From NCBI GenBank assembly GCA_048267265.1, contig JBLWXW010000004.1, forward strand, positions 1 to 64,000: a DNA stretch of 64,000 nucleotides, written 5' to 3'. Every line of letters begins with the position of its first letter. The first letter of the stretch is position 1. Positions 51,510-60,881 of the stretch are shown in pieces. Source of the DNA: GCA-2712005 sp048267265. GTDB lineage: Bacteria; Bdellovibrionota; Bacteriovoracia; Bacteriovoracales; Bacteriovoracaceae. The notes below the pieces were generated by a model. It was not told the origin of the DNA and made no database searches. It saw nothing but the letters and a program-made list of their open reading frames with translations. The position numbers and the translations under genes are program-made.

Positions 51510-53708
51510 CTAGAGTCGTATACCCCAGTCTTGATAAATTTTTGATTCACGGATGAAGTTTCTATAGCCACAACTTCTCTTAGAGAAGGGTTGGTTTAGG
51601 TATTGAGAATCGATCTTCGGTGACTGTGGACCGCCGCTGAGAACGGGTTTTAAGTATGTTCCCATACAGTACTTTTGCGGAATATCCTCTGGCCATGAAG
51701 GCATGGAAGAGAGCAGTAGACAGAATTGCGCTGTTGTTCTCTTGTAAACTTCTCTCAATTGAGGGTCATTGGTTTCGCTAGAGTCTTTACTTATTTCTTT
51801 AAGTACACTTCTTATATTCTTACCGAAAGTATCTGTGAGAGCATTCATATTATTGAGAGAGATATGTTGAGCATTGGAAATATCATTAATGATGAGTGCG
51901 AGATTATCACTACCTTTAATAATTTTTAATGTTTCAATAAATGAATCTGCTGCCAATAGTTGAGAAGAGAGTTCTTGATCCTCAGAGATTCTATTTTGAA
52001 GATAGTTCTGAATCGTATTTCTAACAACCATTTCGAGTCTATTTTGAAAAAGGTAAACACCATTTTCTAGATTCGCTAAAGCTGCAATTTGTTGGAGAGC
52101 ATTGGCCATTGATTGATTATCAAAAGCTAAAATAGAGTCTTCGATGAGTTTTGCAATTTTATCAAGACGAGTTACGGTATCTTGATAAATAAGATTGAAA
52201 GCACTTCCATTTTGAATGGATTCAAGATTTTCCTGAAGCATAAGGAAATCTCGAATTTTTTTGATTGCATCGAGAGGAGCAATCCTATAGGGATTACTTG
52301 TGGAATCAAAGGCAAGTGTTAGTGTACTAAGAGCATCAGGCTGCATAATACGAACTCTTTCTCCTGAAACAAGATCTCTTGCTTGAGAGATCCAATTGGC
52401 AAACTGAACCCTCAATGTATTATAGTCTGGAATGAAGCCAGGAAGGTCGGAAGAATTGAAACTACAGAAGCTAATGGTATTACCATTTGAATCTCTAATT
52501 TCATCATTTATTCCGAGTAGGTAATAGGCGGCGCGAGTCGAGCTACCCGCAAATATCTCATTGAGTACTTCACTTGGAGCTGAACTGCTTGGTCCACCAC
52601 AGCTAAAGCCAACCAGTTTTTGAATCACAAGTTTAAGAGCATCTAGTTTTCGATTGGGAGCTGATTGGTTGAAGCGAATCTCCTCTTCTTGAATTACACC
52701 AAGACCGATTCTCTCTCTTGATTCAACTTCGGCCTGACGAAAGAGTACACGACTTTGTCTTTCACCCTCTGAAGTTGAAGAAGGAGTTACCCCTGCGTCT
52801 ACTTTATTAAGCCAATCAATAAAGGCCGGAATTTCATGATCATTCTGAACAATGATATCTTCTGAGTTAAATGAATTGCTGATATTATCTGAGCGCAGTT
52901 TTGCTTTAAGATTGAGAATACGTTCAGCATCTTTAGATGAGCACCATGTATCAGAAAGTGATTCAAGCGCACAACGGTAGCCTTCAAGGGCCAGAGTGGA
53001 ATTAGTAATTCTTCTTATGATGAGTTGATAAGGTCTTTTTCTGAAGTACTCAATTGTTGAGCCTAGAATTTGTGTCGCAGCACTTAGCCCTAGAGCATAG
53101 GCCGGGAAAGTTGTGTAGGTTGCTGCTGCTATACTAGAACCAAGGGAGACGACTGAAGAGAGAAGGCTTGGATTCTTATTTAAACATTGAGTATTGCTTG
53201 AAATGGCACTAAGAGCACTTTCTGTTGAATCGACAACATTTTGATATAAGTAGCGAAGATTTTGACCAGAAGTTCTTTCAAATTCGATTTGAGTTTCGAG
53301 GGTCGAAATTTCAACTTGGATAGATCTAAGTATTGCTTCAAGTTCGGCCGTGACAGAGGCATCACTTGATAGCAGAAGTTGACTTAGAATTTCATTTTCA
53401 TTAGCTCTTAGTTTTTCGAGGCTAACACCTGTATCGCTTGAAGATTCAATTTGCATAAGTACTTGCTCAAGTGACTTAAGCCTTGAAACTGTTGAAACTA
53501 CGGATTTACAATCTTCATCATCCCTTGCTTCTTCAATTATTGAGATTAGTGAGGCCGTATCATTAAGGGCCTTCGTGGTAAATTGACCTTGAGTTTTACA
53601 GGTACCTGAAAAAATATTATTCAAGTTCTTTATGGAGACTCTGGAGGCCATGGCGGGTTGGGCAATGGCCAGAGATAATAGAGCTGCCTTGATATAGTTC
53701 TTAGTCAT
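51510..53708 (-). CDS. Large secreted protein of unknown function
   Basis: 732 residues. Signal peptide MTKNYIKAALLSLAIAQPAMA. The body is mainly helical with long amphipathic stretches (LEAILRSIQVEISTLETQIEFERTSGQNLRYLYQN), one hydrophobic segment near 195-225 (SLGSSIAAATYTTFPAYALGLSAATQIL), and scattered Cys pairs. A secreted helical protein with a single hydrophobic hairpin is compatible with a membrane-active or adhesin role, but no family is recognised. GAGGGAA precedes the ATG. It has its own terminator. Confidence 0.65.
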   Translation of the reverse strand: MTKNYIKAALLSLAIAQPAMASRVSIKNLNNIFSGTCKTQGQFTTKALNDTASLISIIEEARDDEDCKSVVSTVSRLKSLEQVLMQIESSSDTGVSLEKLRANENEILSQLLLSSDASVTAELEAILRSIQVEISTLETQIEFERTSGQNLRYLYQNVVDSTESALSAISSNTQCLNKNPSLLSSVVSLGSSIAAATYTTFPAYALGLSAATQILGSTIEYFRKRPYQLIIRRITNSTLALEGYRCALESLSDTWCSSKDAERILNLKAKLRSDNISNSFNSEDIIVQNDHEIPAFIDWLNKVDAGVTPSSTSEGERQSRVLFRQAEVESRERIGLGVIQEEEIRFNQSAPNRKLDALKLVIQKLVGFSCGGPSSSAPSEVLNEIFAGSSTRAAYYLLGINDEIRDSNGNTISFCSFNSSDLPGFIPDYNTLRVQFANWISQARDLVSGERVRIMQPDALSTLTLAFDSTSNPYRIAPLDAIKKIRDFLMLQENLESIQNGSAFNLIYQDTVTRLDKIAKLIEDSILAFDNQSMANALQQIAALANLENGVYLFQNRLEMVVRNTIQNYLQNRISEDQELSSQLLAADSFIETLKIIKGSDNLALIINDISNAQHISLNNMNALTDTFGKNIRSVLKEISKDSSETNDPQLREVYKRTTAQFCLLLSSMPSWPEDIPQKYCMGTYLKPVLSGGPQSPKIDSQYLNQPFSKRSCGYRNFIRESKIYQDWGIRL

Positions 53709-54036
53709 AGAATTCCCTCAATTTATGAATAAGGCAGTTCTACCAACCTTCTGTATGGCAATCAATGAACTGTGAAAAAGTTAACTATGTTTAGGAGTGC
53801 ATCGAAAAGGAGACAGTTTGAGGTGAGTTTTGGGGTAAATAGTTTTTGTGGTCTAAAGAGGTTTTTAACGATATTTTTGTAATAATATCAGATGTTTATA
53901 TTAATTTTCTTCACATATATCCTTGTAATAGTAAATACCGCTGCCTTGATGGGATAAAATAGTTAAAAGGGCAGGAAGCCCTTGTGGCTTACCTAAATAA
54001 AAATTTGAACTTACCGATACGAAAGAGGATAAGCTT
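53709..54036. other. 328-bp divergent intergenic region
   Basis: It separates the 732-residue secreted-protein gene from the HD-GYP gene. No gene was seen. The first 230 bases are AT-rich and show nothing clear. The last 100 hold overlapping hairpins in the HD-GYP leader (see 53941-53990). Confidence 0.5.
53941..53990 (+). promoter_or_regulatory. Mutually exclusive hairpins in the HD-GYP leader
   Basis: GGGC (53969-53972) can pair with GCCC (53978-53981), while AAGCC (53976-53980) can instead pair with GGCTT (53986-53990). CTGCC at 53941-53945 can also pair with GGCAG at 53970-53974. Overlapping stems of this kind occur in riboswitch-like leaders, but no c-di-GMP riboswitch core was recognised. 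Confidence 0.3.
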
Positions 54037-55254
54037 TTGAATTTAAATGAGGAAATACCCTATATGTCTATAGATAAGGATAGTGACGGCGCGAAGGCCA
54101 AGAGCTATTTTTCCATATCTTTCGGACTGGTCCTAATTGACCAGAAGCTGCCTTATGACCTCTATATCAACTCCTCTTCCAATGCTAAACGTGAAAAGTT
54201 TGTGAGAATCTTCCATAAAGAAAATATTCTTGAACTAAGCGACCTAGAGGACTTTCGTCGTAAATACCATCAACTCTATGTGGATGAAGATGAGAGAGAC
54301 CTCTATCTCAAGAGTTTGGTTCGTGTAGATGGAGCAGATGATATTCAAAAAGCCGAAGTTATCAAGGACTCGGCGATCTCATACTTAAAGTCTGTTTTCG
54401 ATGCCGGACATGAATTTACTAACGAAGTTCTTGATGAAACTCTCGAAGGCTGTCGTGAGTCGGTAGAGACAATGGTTGATGTTATTGAAGATTATGATAT
54501 TACAGATGTTCATAAGCTTATCGGACAGCTAAGCTTTCATGACTTCTATACCTATGATCATTCCATTAATGTTTCCATGTATTCGATTTCAATCTTAAAG
54601 GCCCTAAACCCTAAAGCAGATCGTAAAGATCTTGTCATTGCCGGAATGGGTGGCCTACTCCATGATATTGGAAAAATCAAAATACCTACTCGTATTATCA
54701 ATAATCCAGGAAAGCTCTCCGATGAAGACTTTCAGGTCATTAAAGATCATCCCGACTTTGGCTACGGGCTTCTTTGCGATCATGATTGCTCTCACCATGA
54801 GGGAGTAGACTTTGATGTTATAAAGAGAGTTGTTCATGAGCATCATGAGAACTTTAATGGGACAGGATATCCCAACAATCTAAAGGGAACGGAAATAAGT
54901 GTTTACGCCCGTATTACTGCTATTGCAGATTTCTATGACGCTATCACTACGAAGCGCTCTTATCATGAAGTACTTTCAACAGAGGATGCAATTGAAGTTA
55001 TGTCTCACTCTGTAGGAAGAAAAATTGATCCTAAAATTTTTGAAGTATTTAAGAAGAATGTAAATGTCATACTTAGTGGGAAGACTAAATCTAAAGTAGA
55101 GCTTCCCGATGACTTTGATCCTTGTCAGCCACAGAATATTCTTCCTTTTGAGAAGATTGGACCCAAGATTCAAAGGTCAGACTTTTTAAAGAAAGACGAG
55201 CAGGACTATGGGAAGGTGAAAACGGGATCCCAGAAGAAAGGTAATGCTTCATAA
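54037..55254 (+). CDS. HD-GYP domain cyclic-di-GMP phosphodiesterase
   Basis: 405 residues. An N-terminal domain of about 120 residues (LVLIDQKLPYDLYIN, HQLYVDEDERDLYL) resembles the DUF3391-like or PilZ-like leader of some HD-GYP proteins. The HD-GYP domain has H175 (YTYDHSINVS), H209-D210 (LLHDIGKIKIP), the HEHHENFNGTGYP segment with G277-Y-P279, and D/Y motifs in IADFYDAIT. It should hydrolyse c-di-GMP to pGpG or GMP. TTG start with AGAGGA upstream. c-di-GMP controls lifestyle switching in Bdellovibrio. Confidence 0.93.
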   Translation: MNLNEEIPYMSIDKDSDGAKAKSYFSISFGLVLIDQKLPYDLYINSSSNAKREKFVRIFHKENILELSDLEDFRRKYHQLYVDEDERDLYLKSLVRVDGADDIQKAEVIKDSAISYLKSVFDAGHEFTNEVLDETLEGCRESVETMVDVIEDYDITDVHKLIGQLSFHDFYTYDHSINVSMYSISILKALNPKADRKDLVIAGMGGLLHDIGKIKIPTRIINNPGKLSDEDFQVIKDHPDFGYGLLCDHDCSHHEGVDFDVIKRVVHEHHENFNGTGYPNNLKGTEISVYARITAIADFYDAITTKRSYHEVLSTEDAIEVMSHSVGRKIDPKIFEVFKKNVNVILSGKTKSKVELPDDFDPCQPQNILPFEKIGPKIQRSDFLKKDEQDYGKVKTGSQKKGNAS

Positions 55255-55344
55255 GTTCAAATTTACCCCTTAAATAAATTTCTACTCCTAAATGATTTCT
55301 AACTTATAATATCTTTGTTTGGCCTTAACTAACAGAAGGATATT

Positions 55345-55935
55345 ATGAAGAAACTTTTTCTATTGTTTTTATTTACACTGTTTACACTTTCTTCCCACGC
55401 TATGTTTAGCCCTATTGGTTTTAGCTTTACTCATAATGGAGTGGATGGACAGTTGCCTCCTGAGGATTGGGATGTCTATGGTGCTCGCTTTAATCTATTG
55501 AGTGCTTCTCATCGTCGAGTGGTAGGTATTGATATTGGAGTCTTCTCTGAAACTAAAGAGCTCTTTGCAGGTACTCAAATGAGTATTTGGAATAAAAATG
55601 AAAAGACCACAAGGATTTTAGGCTTTCAGATTGGGGCACTTGCTAATGTTAACAATGGAGATACTAAGGGTCTTGGTGCCCAAATGAGTATCTTTGCAAA
55701 CTACAATAAAGGCAGTGCTCATATTATTGGTGTCCAGGCGGCATTAGTTAATGTTGGAAATAACTCCGTCTATGGAATGCAATTTGGGCTCTATAATAGG
55801 GCAGAAAGAATTGTTGGTATGCAAGTTGGTGTTATCAACACCTGTAACAATCTTCATGGACTTCAAATCGGTTTACTGAACTCATGTAAGAGCTGTCTGA
55901 TACCGATAATGCCAGGATTTAATATAGGTCTTTAG
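55345..55935 (+). CDS. LA_2272-like surface repeat protein
   Basis: 196 residues. Signal peptide MKKLFLLFLFTLFTLSSHA. The rest is a regular repeat in which a hydrophobic Gly-x-Gln-x-Gly/Ser-xx-Asn unit recurs every 20-24 residues: LGFQIGALANV, LGAQMSIFANY, IGVQAALVNVG, YGMQFGLYNR, VGMQVGVINT, HGLQIGLLNS. This matches the LA_2272 repeat, probably a beta-solenoid or barrel at the cell surface. AGAAGGATATT precedes the start; a TATAAT lies at 55305-55310. It may end the HD-GYP transcript. Confidence 0.8.
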   Translation: MKKLFLLFLFTLFTLSSHAMFSPIGFSFTHNGVDGQLPPEDWDVYGARFNLLSASHRRVVGIDIGVFSETKELFAGTQMSIWNKNEKTTRILGFQIGALANVNNGDTKGLGAQMSIFANYNKGSAHIIGVQAALVNVGNNSVYGMQFGLYNRAERIVGMQVGVINTCNNLHGLQIGLLNSCKSCLIPIMPGFNIGL

Positions 55936-55951
55936 TGTTGAATATAGGGCC

Positions 55952-57097
55952 TTAAATATCGAGGGCCCTTATAAGTTCATTGACTTGATCAACAGTATTG
56001 AAGATGTGAAAGCTTAAGCGGATATTTCCTTGTCTGATGCTCACATCAACATTGCGATACTTGAGCTCTCTTTCAAGCTCTAAAGGATCTGAAGAAGTTG
56101 CTTTCAAACAAAGGATATTGGCCATGGCCTCTTTTGGTGTAATGAGATTGAATTTCTTACTTGGGTAATTTTCTAAAAAGTAATCTCTAAGATAATTATT
56201 ATGTTTTTCAATTTCATCTAGGCCAACAGCAGATAGAAACTCTAGTCCACCTTCAAGACAGGCATTGATAAGCATATTGGGAGACTGCCCTCGATCATAC
56301 TTACGAGCTCCTGGTAGAGTCTCCGTTGTATAATCGAGTAGATTGTAAACAACTTTAGAGTTGGGTGAAACAACCCAATTTCCATTTCTATGATCTACTT
56401 TCTCAAGTGCACTATCACTAAAGTAGGCAAAGGCGTGTCCATAAGGACCAAGCATCCACTTATAAGAGCTGCAAGCGAGAACATCAATTACATCAAGCTC
56501 TTCTTTTGTAATAGGCATTCCCCCGAGAGCTTGGGTTGCATCCACTATAAAGAAGATTCCTCTTTCTTTACAAAGCTTTCCAATCTCTAGGATATTCATG
56601 CACTTACCTGTGTCAAAGGTAACGTAACTCATATCAAATACTTTACAGTTCTTTGGAAGTTTTTGAGCAAGCCATTCCCTAGTTGGAATGATTTGGTCGC
56701 CAAGTTCAATAAGCTCAAAGTTTAGTCCACGAGTTTCAACGGCCCTCATCCAAGGAAGAACATTTGAAGGGTAATCGTGGTTAATAGAGCAGACAACATC
56801 ATCTTTTTCTAACTTAATACCATTGGCCACAATATTGATGATGTCCGAAGTAGAAGTTGAGTGAGTGATATTGTCTGGAGAGCAGTTAAGAAGACGAGCA
56901 ATGAGTTCACGCTCTCTCTCGGGTATTCCCATCCAAGTGCTATAATTAAAAAATGAAGGATCAAGTTCTTTGTGAAGAGCTCGGTTTACTTTTTGTTTTG
57001 CACTATAAGGGGATGGGCCAAAGTAGGCACTATTGAAAAATATAGTATCAAGGTGGTGAAATTCTTTTTTAATGAGTTCAACGGTTTCAAACTTCAT
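55952..57097 (-). CDS. Class V aminotransferase family protein
   Basis: 381 residues. The PLP-binding core has YVTFDTGKCMN, FIVDATQALGGMPI with the cofactor Asp, and VLACSSYKWMLGPYGHAF with the Schiff-base Lys. It belongs with cysteine-desulfurase/selenocysteine-lyase-like and isopenicillin-epimerase-like aminotransferases. It has no obvious Cys loop for persulfide transfer, so a sulfur role is unproven. GAGGTGG precedes the ATG. It follows secG on the same strand, 37 bases later, and may share its message. Confidence 0.85.
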   Translation of the reverse strand: MKFETVELIKKEFHHLDTIFFNSAYFGPSPYSAKQKVNRALHKELDPSFFNYSTWMGIPERERELIARLLNCSPDNITHSTSTSDIINIVANGIKLEKDDVVCSINHDYPSNVLPWMRAVETRGLNFELIELGDQIIPTREWLAQKLPKNCKVFDMSYVTFDTGKCMNILEIGKLCKERGIFFIVDATQALGGMPITKEELDVIDVLACSSYKWMLGPYGHAFAYFSDSALEKVDHRNGNWVVSPNSKVVYNLLDYTTETLPGARKYDRGQSPNMLINACLEGGLEFLSAVGLDEIEKHNNYLRDYFLENYPSKKFNLITPKEAMANILCLKATSSDPLELERELKYRNVDVSIRQGNIRLSFHIFNTVDQVNELIRALDI

Positions 57098-57134
57098 AAC
57101 GACACCACCTCAATTGAAATAAAAGCGTGAGAGA

Positions 57135-57509
57135 TTACTTCTCAGCTTTTGGTGCTTCTTCTGTTGTAGTTGCTTCGGTTTTTGTTTCAGTTGCTGGAGC
57201 AGCTGGGGCCGCAGGTGCTGAAGTCGCATCCGAGTTCAATGGACGAGCAATCGGAGCTTCCGAATCAAGAAGTGAACTATTTGCTTTCTTACCTTCAAGC
57301 TTTGCAAGAAGAATTGAGTTTCCCATGAAAAGGATAGAGAGAACGATAGTGATTTTTACGAGGATATTTCCTTGCTGAGACCCAGTCATTAAGCTCTCGC
57401 CACCACCAGAGAAAAGTCCAGCTTCTGCACCTTTACCAAATTGTAGAAGAACTACAATGATAAGTAGGATAGAGACAACGGCCTGAAGAATCATGAGAAT
57501 ATCTGTCAT
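57135..57509 (-). CDS. secG: Protein translocase subunit SecG
   Basis: 124 residues. Two membrane helices enclose the conserved loop: VVSILLIIVVLLQFGKGAEAGLFSGGGESLM, then ILVKITIVLSILFMGNSILL. The C-terminal 50 residues are Ala/Pro/Thr/Glu-rich and disordered, longer than in E. coli. SecG assists SecYE translocation. tpiA-secG order is common in proteobacteria, and here gap-pgk-tpiA lie upstream. Confidence 0.93.
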   Translation of the reverse strand: MTDILMILQAVVSILLIIVVLLQFGKGAEAGLFSGGGESLMTGSQQGNILVKITIVLSILFMGNSILLAKLEGKKANSSLLDSEAPIARPLNSDATSAPAAPAAPATETKTEATTTEEAPKAEK

Positions 57510-57636
57510 TTTTTATTCCTTAAATATAATTTTAAAAGCAATCCCATTTTTTAACTAAATTTCGAGGACATGGCAAGAGTAGAGTAGTATTACTAGCGAG
57601 TCATTTTATATAAAATCAGTTGGTTAGATCAAAAAA

Positions 57637-58386
57637 CTAAGAAAGCTTAGATGCAATTTGGGCAAGCTCACTAAAGTCAGATCCTTTAAGGCTTGCGCCA
57701 CCAACAAGGGCACCATCAATATTTTCTTGAGAGAGTAGACCTTCTGCGTTAGATGGCTTTACGGACCCACCATAGAGAAGAGGAATCGCAGCTCCACTGC
57801 GTCCATATAGACCTACAAGAACCGAGCGAACTCCATGGTGAGTTTCTTCGGCCTGCTCAGGTGTAGCAACTTTCCCTGTTCCAATCGCCCAAACTGGCTC
57901 ATAGGCGATAATAAGACGATCAAGTGCTGATGCAGGATAGTTTTTGAGACCTTCAGTGAGTTGGTTCTTTAGAACAGCGTCAGTCATTCCGTTCTCTCTT
58001 TCCTCTAATTGTTCACCGATACAAAATACAGTAGTGAGTCCAAGGGATTCATTGAGAAGGAGCTTCTTGTTTAAGGTCTTGTGATCTTCTTTATAGATAG
58101 AGCGCCTTTCAGAGTGACCAACTAGGGCAAAGGTCGCTCCAAGATCCTTTAGGCTTTCGGCTGAAGTCTCACCGGTGAAAGCGCCCTTTATTTCAGTTGC
58201 AATATTTTGGGCACCTATCTGTAGGGCCGATCCTTTAGATTTACTAAGAAGGGTTGAGATATGAAGGGCCTGCGGGGCAATCCAAGCTTCACACTTTAAA
58301 TCACCTACATTTAAGTCTTTGAAGAATTCATCGATCTCGGCCAGAGATTGATTCATTTTCCAATTTCCAATCATGTACTTCTTCAT
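57637..58386 (-). CDS. tpiA: Triosephosphate isomerase
   Basis: 249 residues. Catalytic residues are K10 (GNWKMN), H91 (VGHSERR) and E163 (AYEPVWAIGTGK), and the phosphate loop is LLYGGSVKPSNAEG. It interconverts DHAP and glyceraldehyde-3-phosphate. AGAGGGAATT precedes the ATG. It follows pgk by 33 bases in the gap-pgk-tpiA-secG run. Confidence 0.97.
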   Translation of the reverse strand: MKKYMIGNWKMNQSLAEIDEFFKDLNVGDLKCEAWIAPQALHISTLLSKSKGSALQIGAQNIATEIKGAFTGETSAESLKDLGATFALVGHSERRSIYKEDHKTLNKKLLLNESLGLTTVFCIGEQLEERENGMTDAVLKNQLTEGLKNYPASALDRLIIAYEPVWAIGTGKVATPEQAEETHHGVRSVLVGLYGRSGAAIPLLYGGSVKPSNAEGLLSQENIDGALVGGASLKGSDFSELAQIASKLS

Positions 58387-58419
58387 AACAATTCCCTCTA
58401 TTTTAAATTTATTGAGGTT

Positions 58420-59610
58420 TTATTGTAATCCAAACTTGAGGGCCTGAACACCTGGAAGAGTTCCATTTTCAATAAATTCTAGACTAGCTCCACCACCTGT
58501 AGAGACGTGTGACATTTTATCTGCAAGTCCACTCTGAGTTACTGCTGAAACGCTATCGCCACCACCTACTAGAGTAAAAGAGTCTTTTAACTCTGAGAGA
58601 GTTTTAGCAATGGCCAGAGAGCCTTTTGAAAAGTCTTCTTTTTCGAAAAAGCCCATTGGACCATTCCAAAGAACGGTCTTTGAGCTATTAAGTTTTTCAT
58701 TAAATAGTGCCACTGTCTTTGGACCAATATCTAGGCCCATTTGTCCTTCTGGAATATTTTCATCATCAGTTGTTTGAGCAGCTGAATCAGGGTTTGTTGC
58801 GATGACATGATCCACTGGAAGCACAATCCTACGAGAAATAGGTTGTCCTAGGATGCTCTTTGCAAGCTTCACGTCTTCATCGCCACATAGAGAGCTTCCA
58901 ACCTCAAAGCCACGTGCCTTAAGAAATGGATAGGCCATGGCACCACCTATGAGAAGGTGATCAACATTCGCAAGAAGAGCATCGATGATTTTAATTTTAT
59001 CGCTAACTTTTGCACCACCTACAATGGCCGTAAAAGGGGACTTAGGAGTGTTGACGACTTGAGAAAGAGCTTCAATTTCAGATTTCATAAGAAATCCACC
59101 ACAAGCCTTATCTTTGAAGTAAGCAATGATTCCGTAAGTACTGGCGTGCTTGCGATGAGCAGTACCAAAAGCATCATTTACATAGACTTCACCATAGGAA
59201 GCAAGCTTTCTTGCAAAGTCTGGATCATTATTCTTTTCCTCTGGATGAAAGCGAAGGTTTTGAAGCAGAACAATACGAGTTCCTGGAAGATCCATAAGAG
59301 GCTTAATCCCTCGATCAACACATGACTCAGTCAGAGTAACATCTTCATCGAGTTTTTCCGCAAGATAAGTGGCTACTGGCTCCAGACTTAGCTCTGCTTT
59401 TACTTCACCTTTCGGTCTTCCAAGGTGACTCATAAGAACAAGGTTTTTAGGCTTTTGCTCAAGAATATACTTGATTGTTGGAAGAGCACGATCGATACGT
59501 GTAGTATCCGTGATCTTACCAGTCTCTTTATCAAGTGGAACATTGAAGTCAAAACGTGCAATGACCTTCTTTCCCTCAAGTTCCATTTCATCAATATATT
59601 TAATGGCCAT
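58420..59610 (-). CDS. pgk: Phosphoglycerate kinase
   Basis: 396 residues. Signatures include VIARFDFNVPLDKETGKITDTTRIDRALPTI, MSHLGRPKGEVKAELSLEPVA, FVNDAFGTAHRKHAST, the hinge FTAIVGGAKVSDKI and the C-terminal VGGGDSVSAVTQSGLADKMSHVSTGGGASLEF. It makes ATP in glycolysis. It follows gap by 49 bases and AAGGAAAGG is its ribosome site. Confidence 0.98.
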   Translation of the reverse strand: MAIKYIDEMELEGKKVIARFDFNVPLDKETGKITDTTRIDRALPTIKYILEQKPKNLVLMSHLGRPKGEVKAELSLEPVATYLAEKLDEDVTLTESCVDRGIKPLMDLPGTRIVLLQNLRFHPEEKNNDPDFARKLASYGEVYVNDAFGTAHRKHASTYGIIAYFKDKACGGFLMKSEIEALSQVVNTPKSPFTAIVGGAKVSDKIKIIDALLANVDHLLIGGAMAYPFLKARGFEVGSSLCGDEDVKLAKSILGQPISRRIVLPVDHVIATNPDSAAQTTDDENIPEGQMGLDIGPKTVALFNEKLNSSKTVLWNGPMGFFEKEDFSKGSLAIAKTLSELKDSFTLVGGGDSVSAVTQSGLADKMSHVSTGGGASLEFIENGTLPGVQALKFGLQ

Positions 59611-59659
59611 AAAAACCTTTCCTTACTCTACTTATATTTTTTTGAATAAATTTTTAAAT

Positions 59660-60676
59660 TTAGAATTTACTTCCCATGAAGTTAACAAGATCAAGAACTC
59701 GGTTAGAGAATCCTGCTTCATTATCGTACCAAGCAATTACTTTATAAGTATTTCCAATTTTATTAGTAAGCTCTAGGTCTACACATGAAGACTCTCTCAT
59801 TCCGAAGTAGTCGCAACTAACAAGGGGAAGAGTTTCCGTTCTAAGGATACCTTTAAGGTGTCCTTGAGAAGCTTCAATAAGGGCATTGTTTACAGTTTCA
59901 ATATCTACGTCTTTCTTAAGAACTACGTTAAGATCAACCATCGAAACATTTGGAGTTGGAACACGAATAGCAAGACCATCAAGCTTTCCTTTAAGCTCTG
60001 GGATTACCAGTCCAACGGCCTTTGCCGCACCTGTTGTCGTAGGAATCATGCTAACAGCAGCTGCACGGGCACGACGTAGATCTTTGTGGCTATTATCTAG
60101 GATATTCTGATCAGAAGTATAAGCATGTACAGTTGTCATGAAACCTGATTCGATTTCAAAGTTGTCATGAAGTACTTTGGCAACTGGAGCTAGACAGTTT
60201 GTTGTACAACTTGCGTTTGAAACAACATGGTGATTCTCATGAGAATATTCTTCGTTATTAATTCCCATTACGAATGTCCCATCAAGGTCTTTTCCTGGAG
60301 CACACATAATAACTTTTTTAACGGTGTCTCTGATATGGAGGCTTAGTCCATTCTTATCCTTAAACTTTCCAGTAGCATCGATAACGATATCAACTTGGTC
60401 TGCTCCCCAAGGAATTTCAGAAGGATCTCTAAAGTTATAGAACTTAATTTTGTTACCATTTACAGTGAAGGTATTTTCTCCTTCTTTGTAATCGATACTT
60501 CCATTGAAAGTTCCATGAACAGAGTCAAACTTTAATAAATGAATATAGGGAGATGGAGTTCCAGGGTTATTTACCGCTACAACTTGATAGTTAAGGTCAT
60601 TGCGAGAAAAGAATTCTCTAACGAGAGTTCTACCAATTCTACCCATTCCGTTAATTGCTACTTTAATCTTTGCCAT
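59660..60676 (-). CDS. gap: Glyceraldehyde-3-phosphate dehydrogenase
   Basis: 338 residues. Rossmann NAD motif INGMGRIGR (8-16), D34-equivalent absent and replaced by N (AVNNPG), catalytic C157 in SNASCTTNC, H184-type residue in TTVHAYTSDQNILD and the terminal WYDNEAGFSNRVLDLV. The Asn at the position of the ribose-binding Asp is seen in some GAPDHs. It begins the gap-pgk-tpiA-secG operon. AGGAGTC precedes the ATG. Confidence 0.97.
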   Translation of the reverse strand: MAKIKVAINGMGRIGRTLVREFFSRNDLNYQVVAVNNPGTPSPYIHLLKFDSVHGTFNGSIDYKEGENTFTVNGNKIKFYNFRDPSEIPWGADQVDIVIDATGKFKDKNGLSLHIRDTVKKVIMCAPGKDLDGTFVMGINNEEYSHENHHVVSNASCTTNCLAPVAKVLHDNFEIESGFMTTVHAYTSDQNILDNSHKDLRRARAAAVSMIPTTTGAAKAVGLVIPELKGKLDGLAIRVPTPNVSMVDLNVVLKKDVDIETVNNALIEASQGHLKGILRTETLPLVSCDYFGMRESSCVDLELTNKIGNTYKVIAWYDNEAGFSNRVLDLVNFMGSKF

Positions 60677-60881
60677 GATTTTGACTCCTAAAATGAAAAT
60701 CCGAGGACCAAGGGGGGCCCAAAACTATAAAAATATGAAAATTTAGATTCTAAGCTTTTATCACATCAAATCTTGTTAGGACACCCTTTCAAGCATTAAC
60801 AGACCAATATTGTACGTTTTTTACAGTCAGACAAAACTTGCCTAGAAAGATTTATGCTGCCCGGCAATGTAGAATAAAAGA

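Noticed and set aside
55946..55969. AGGGCC/GGCCCT stem near the aminotransferase stop codon
   Set aside because: It overlaps the coding end, has a 12-base loop and no T-tract, so it is not reported as a terminator.
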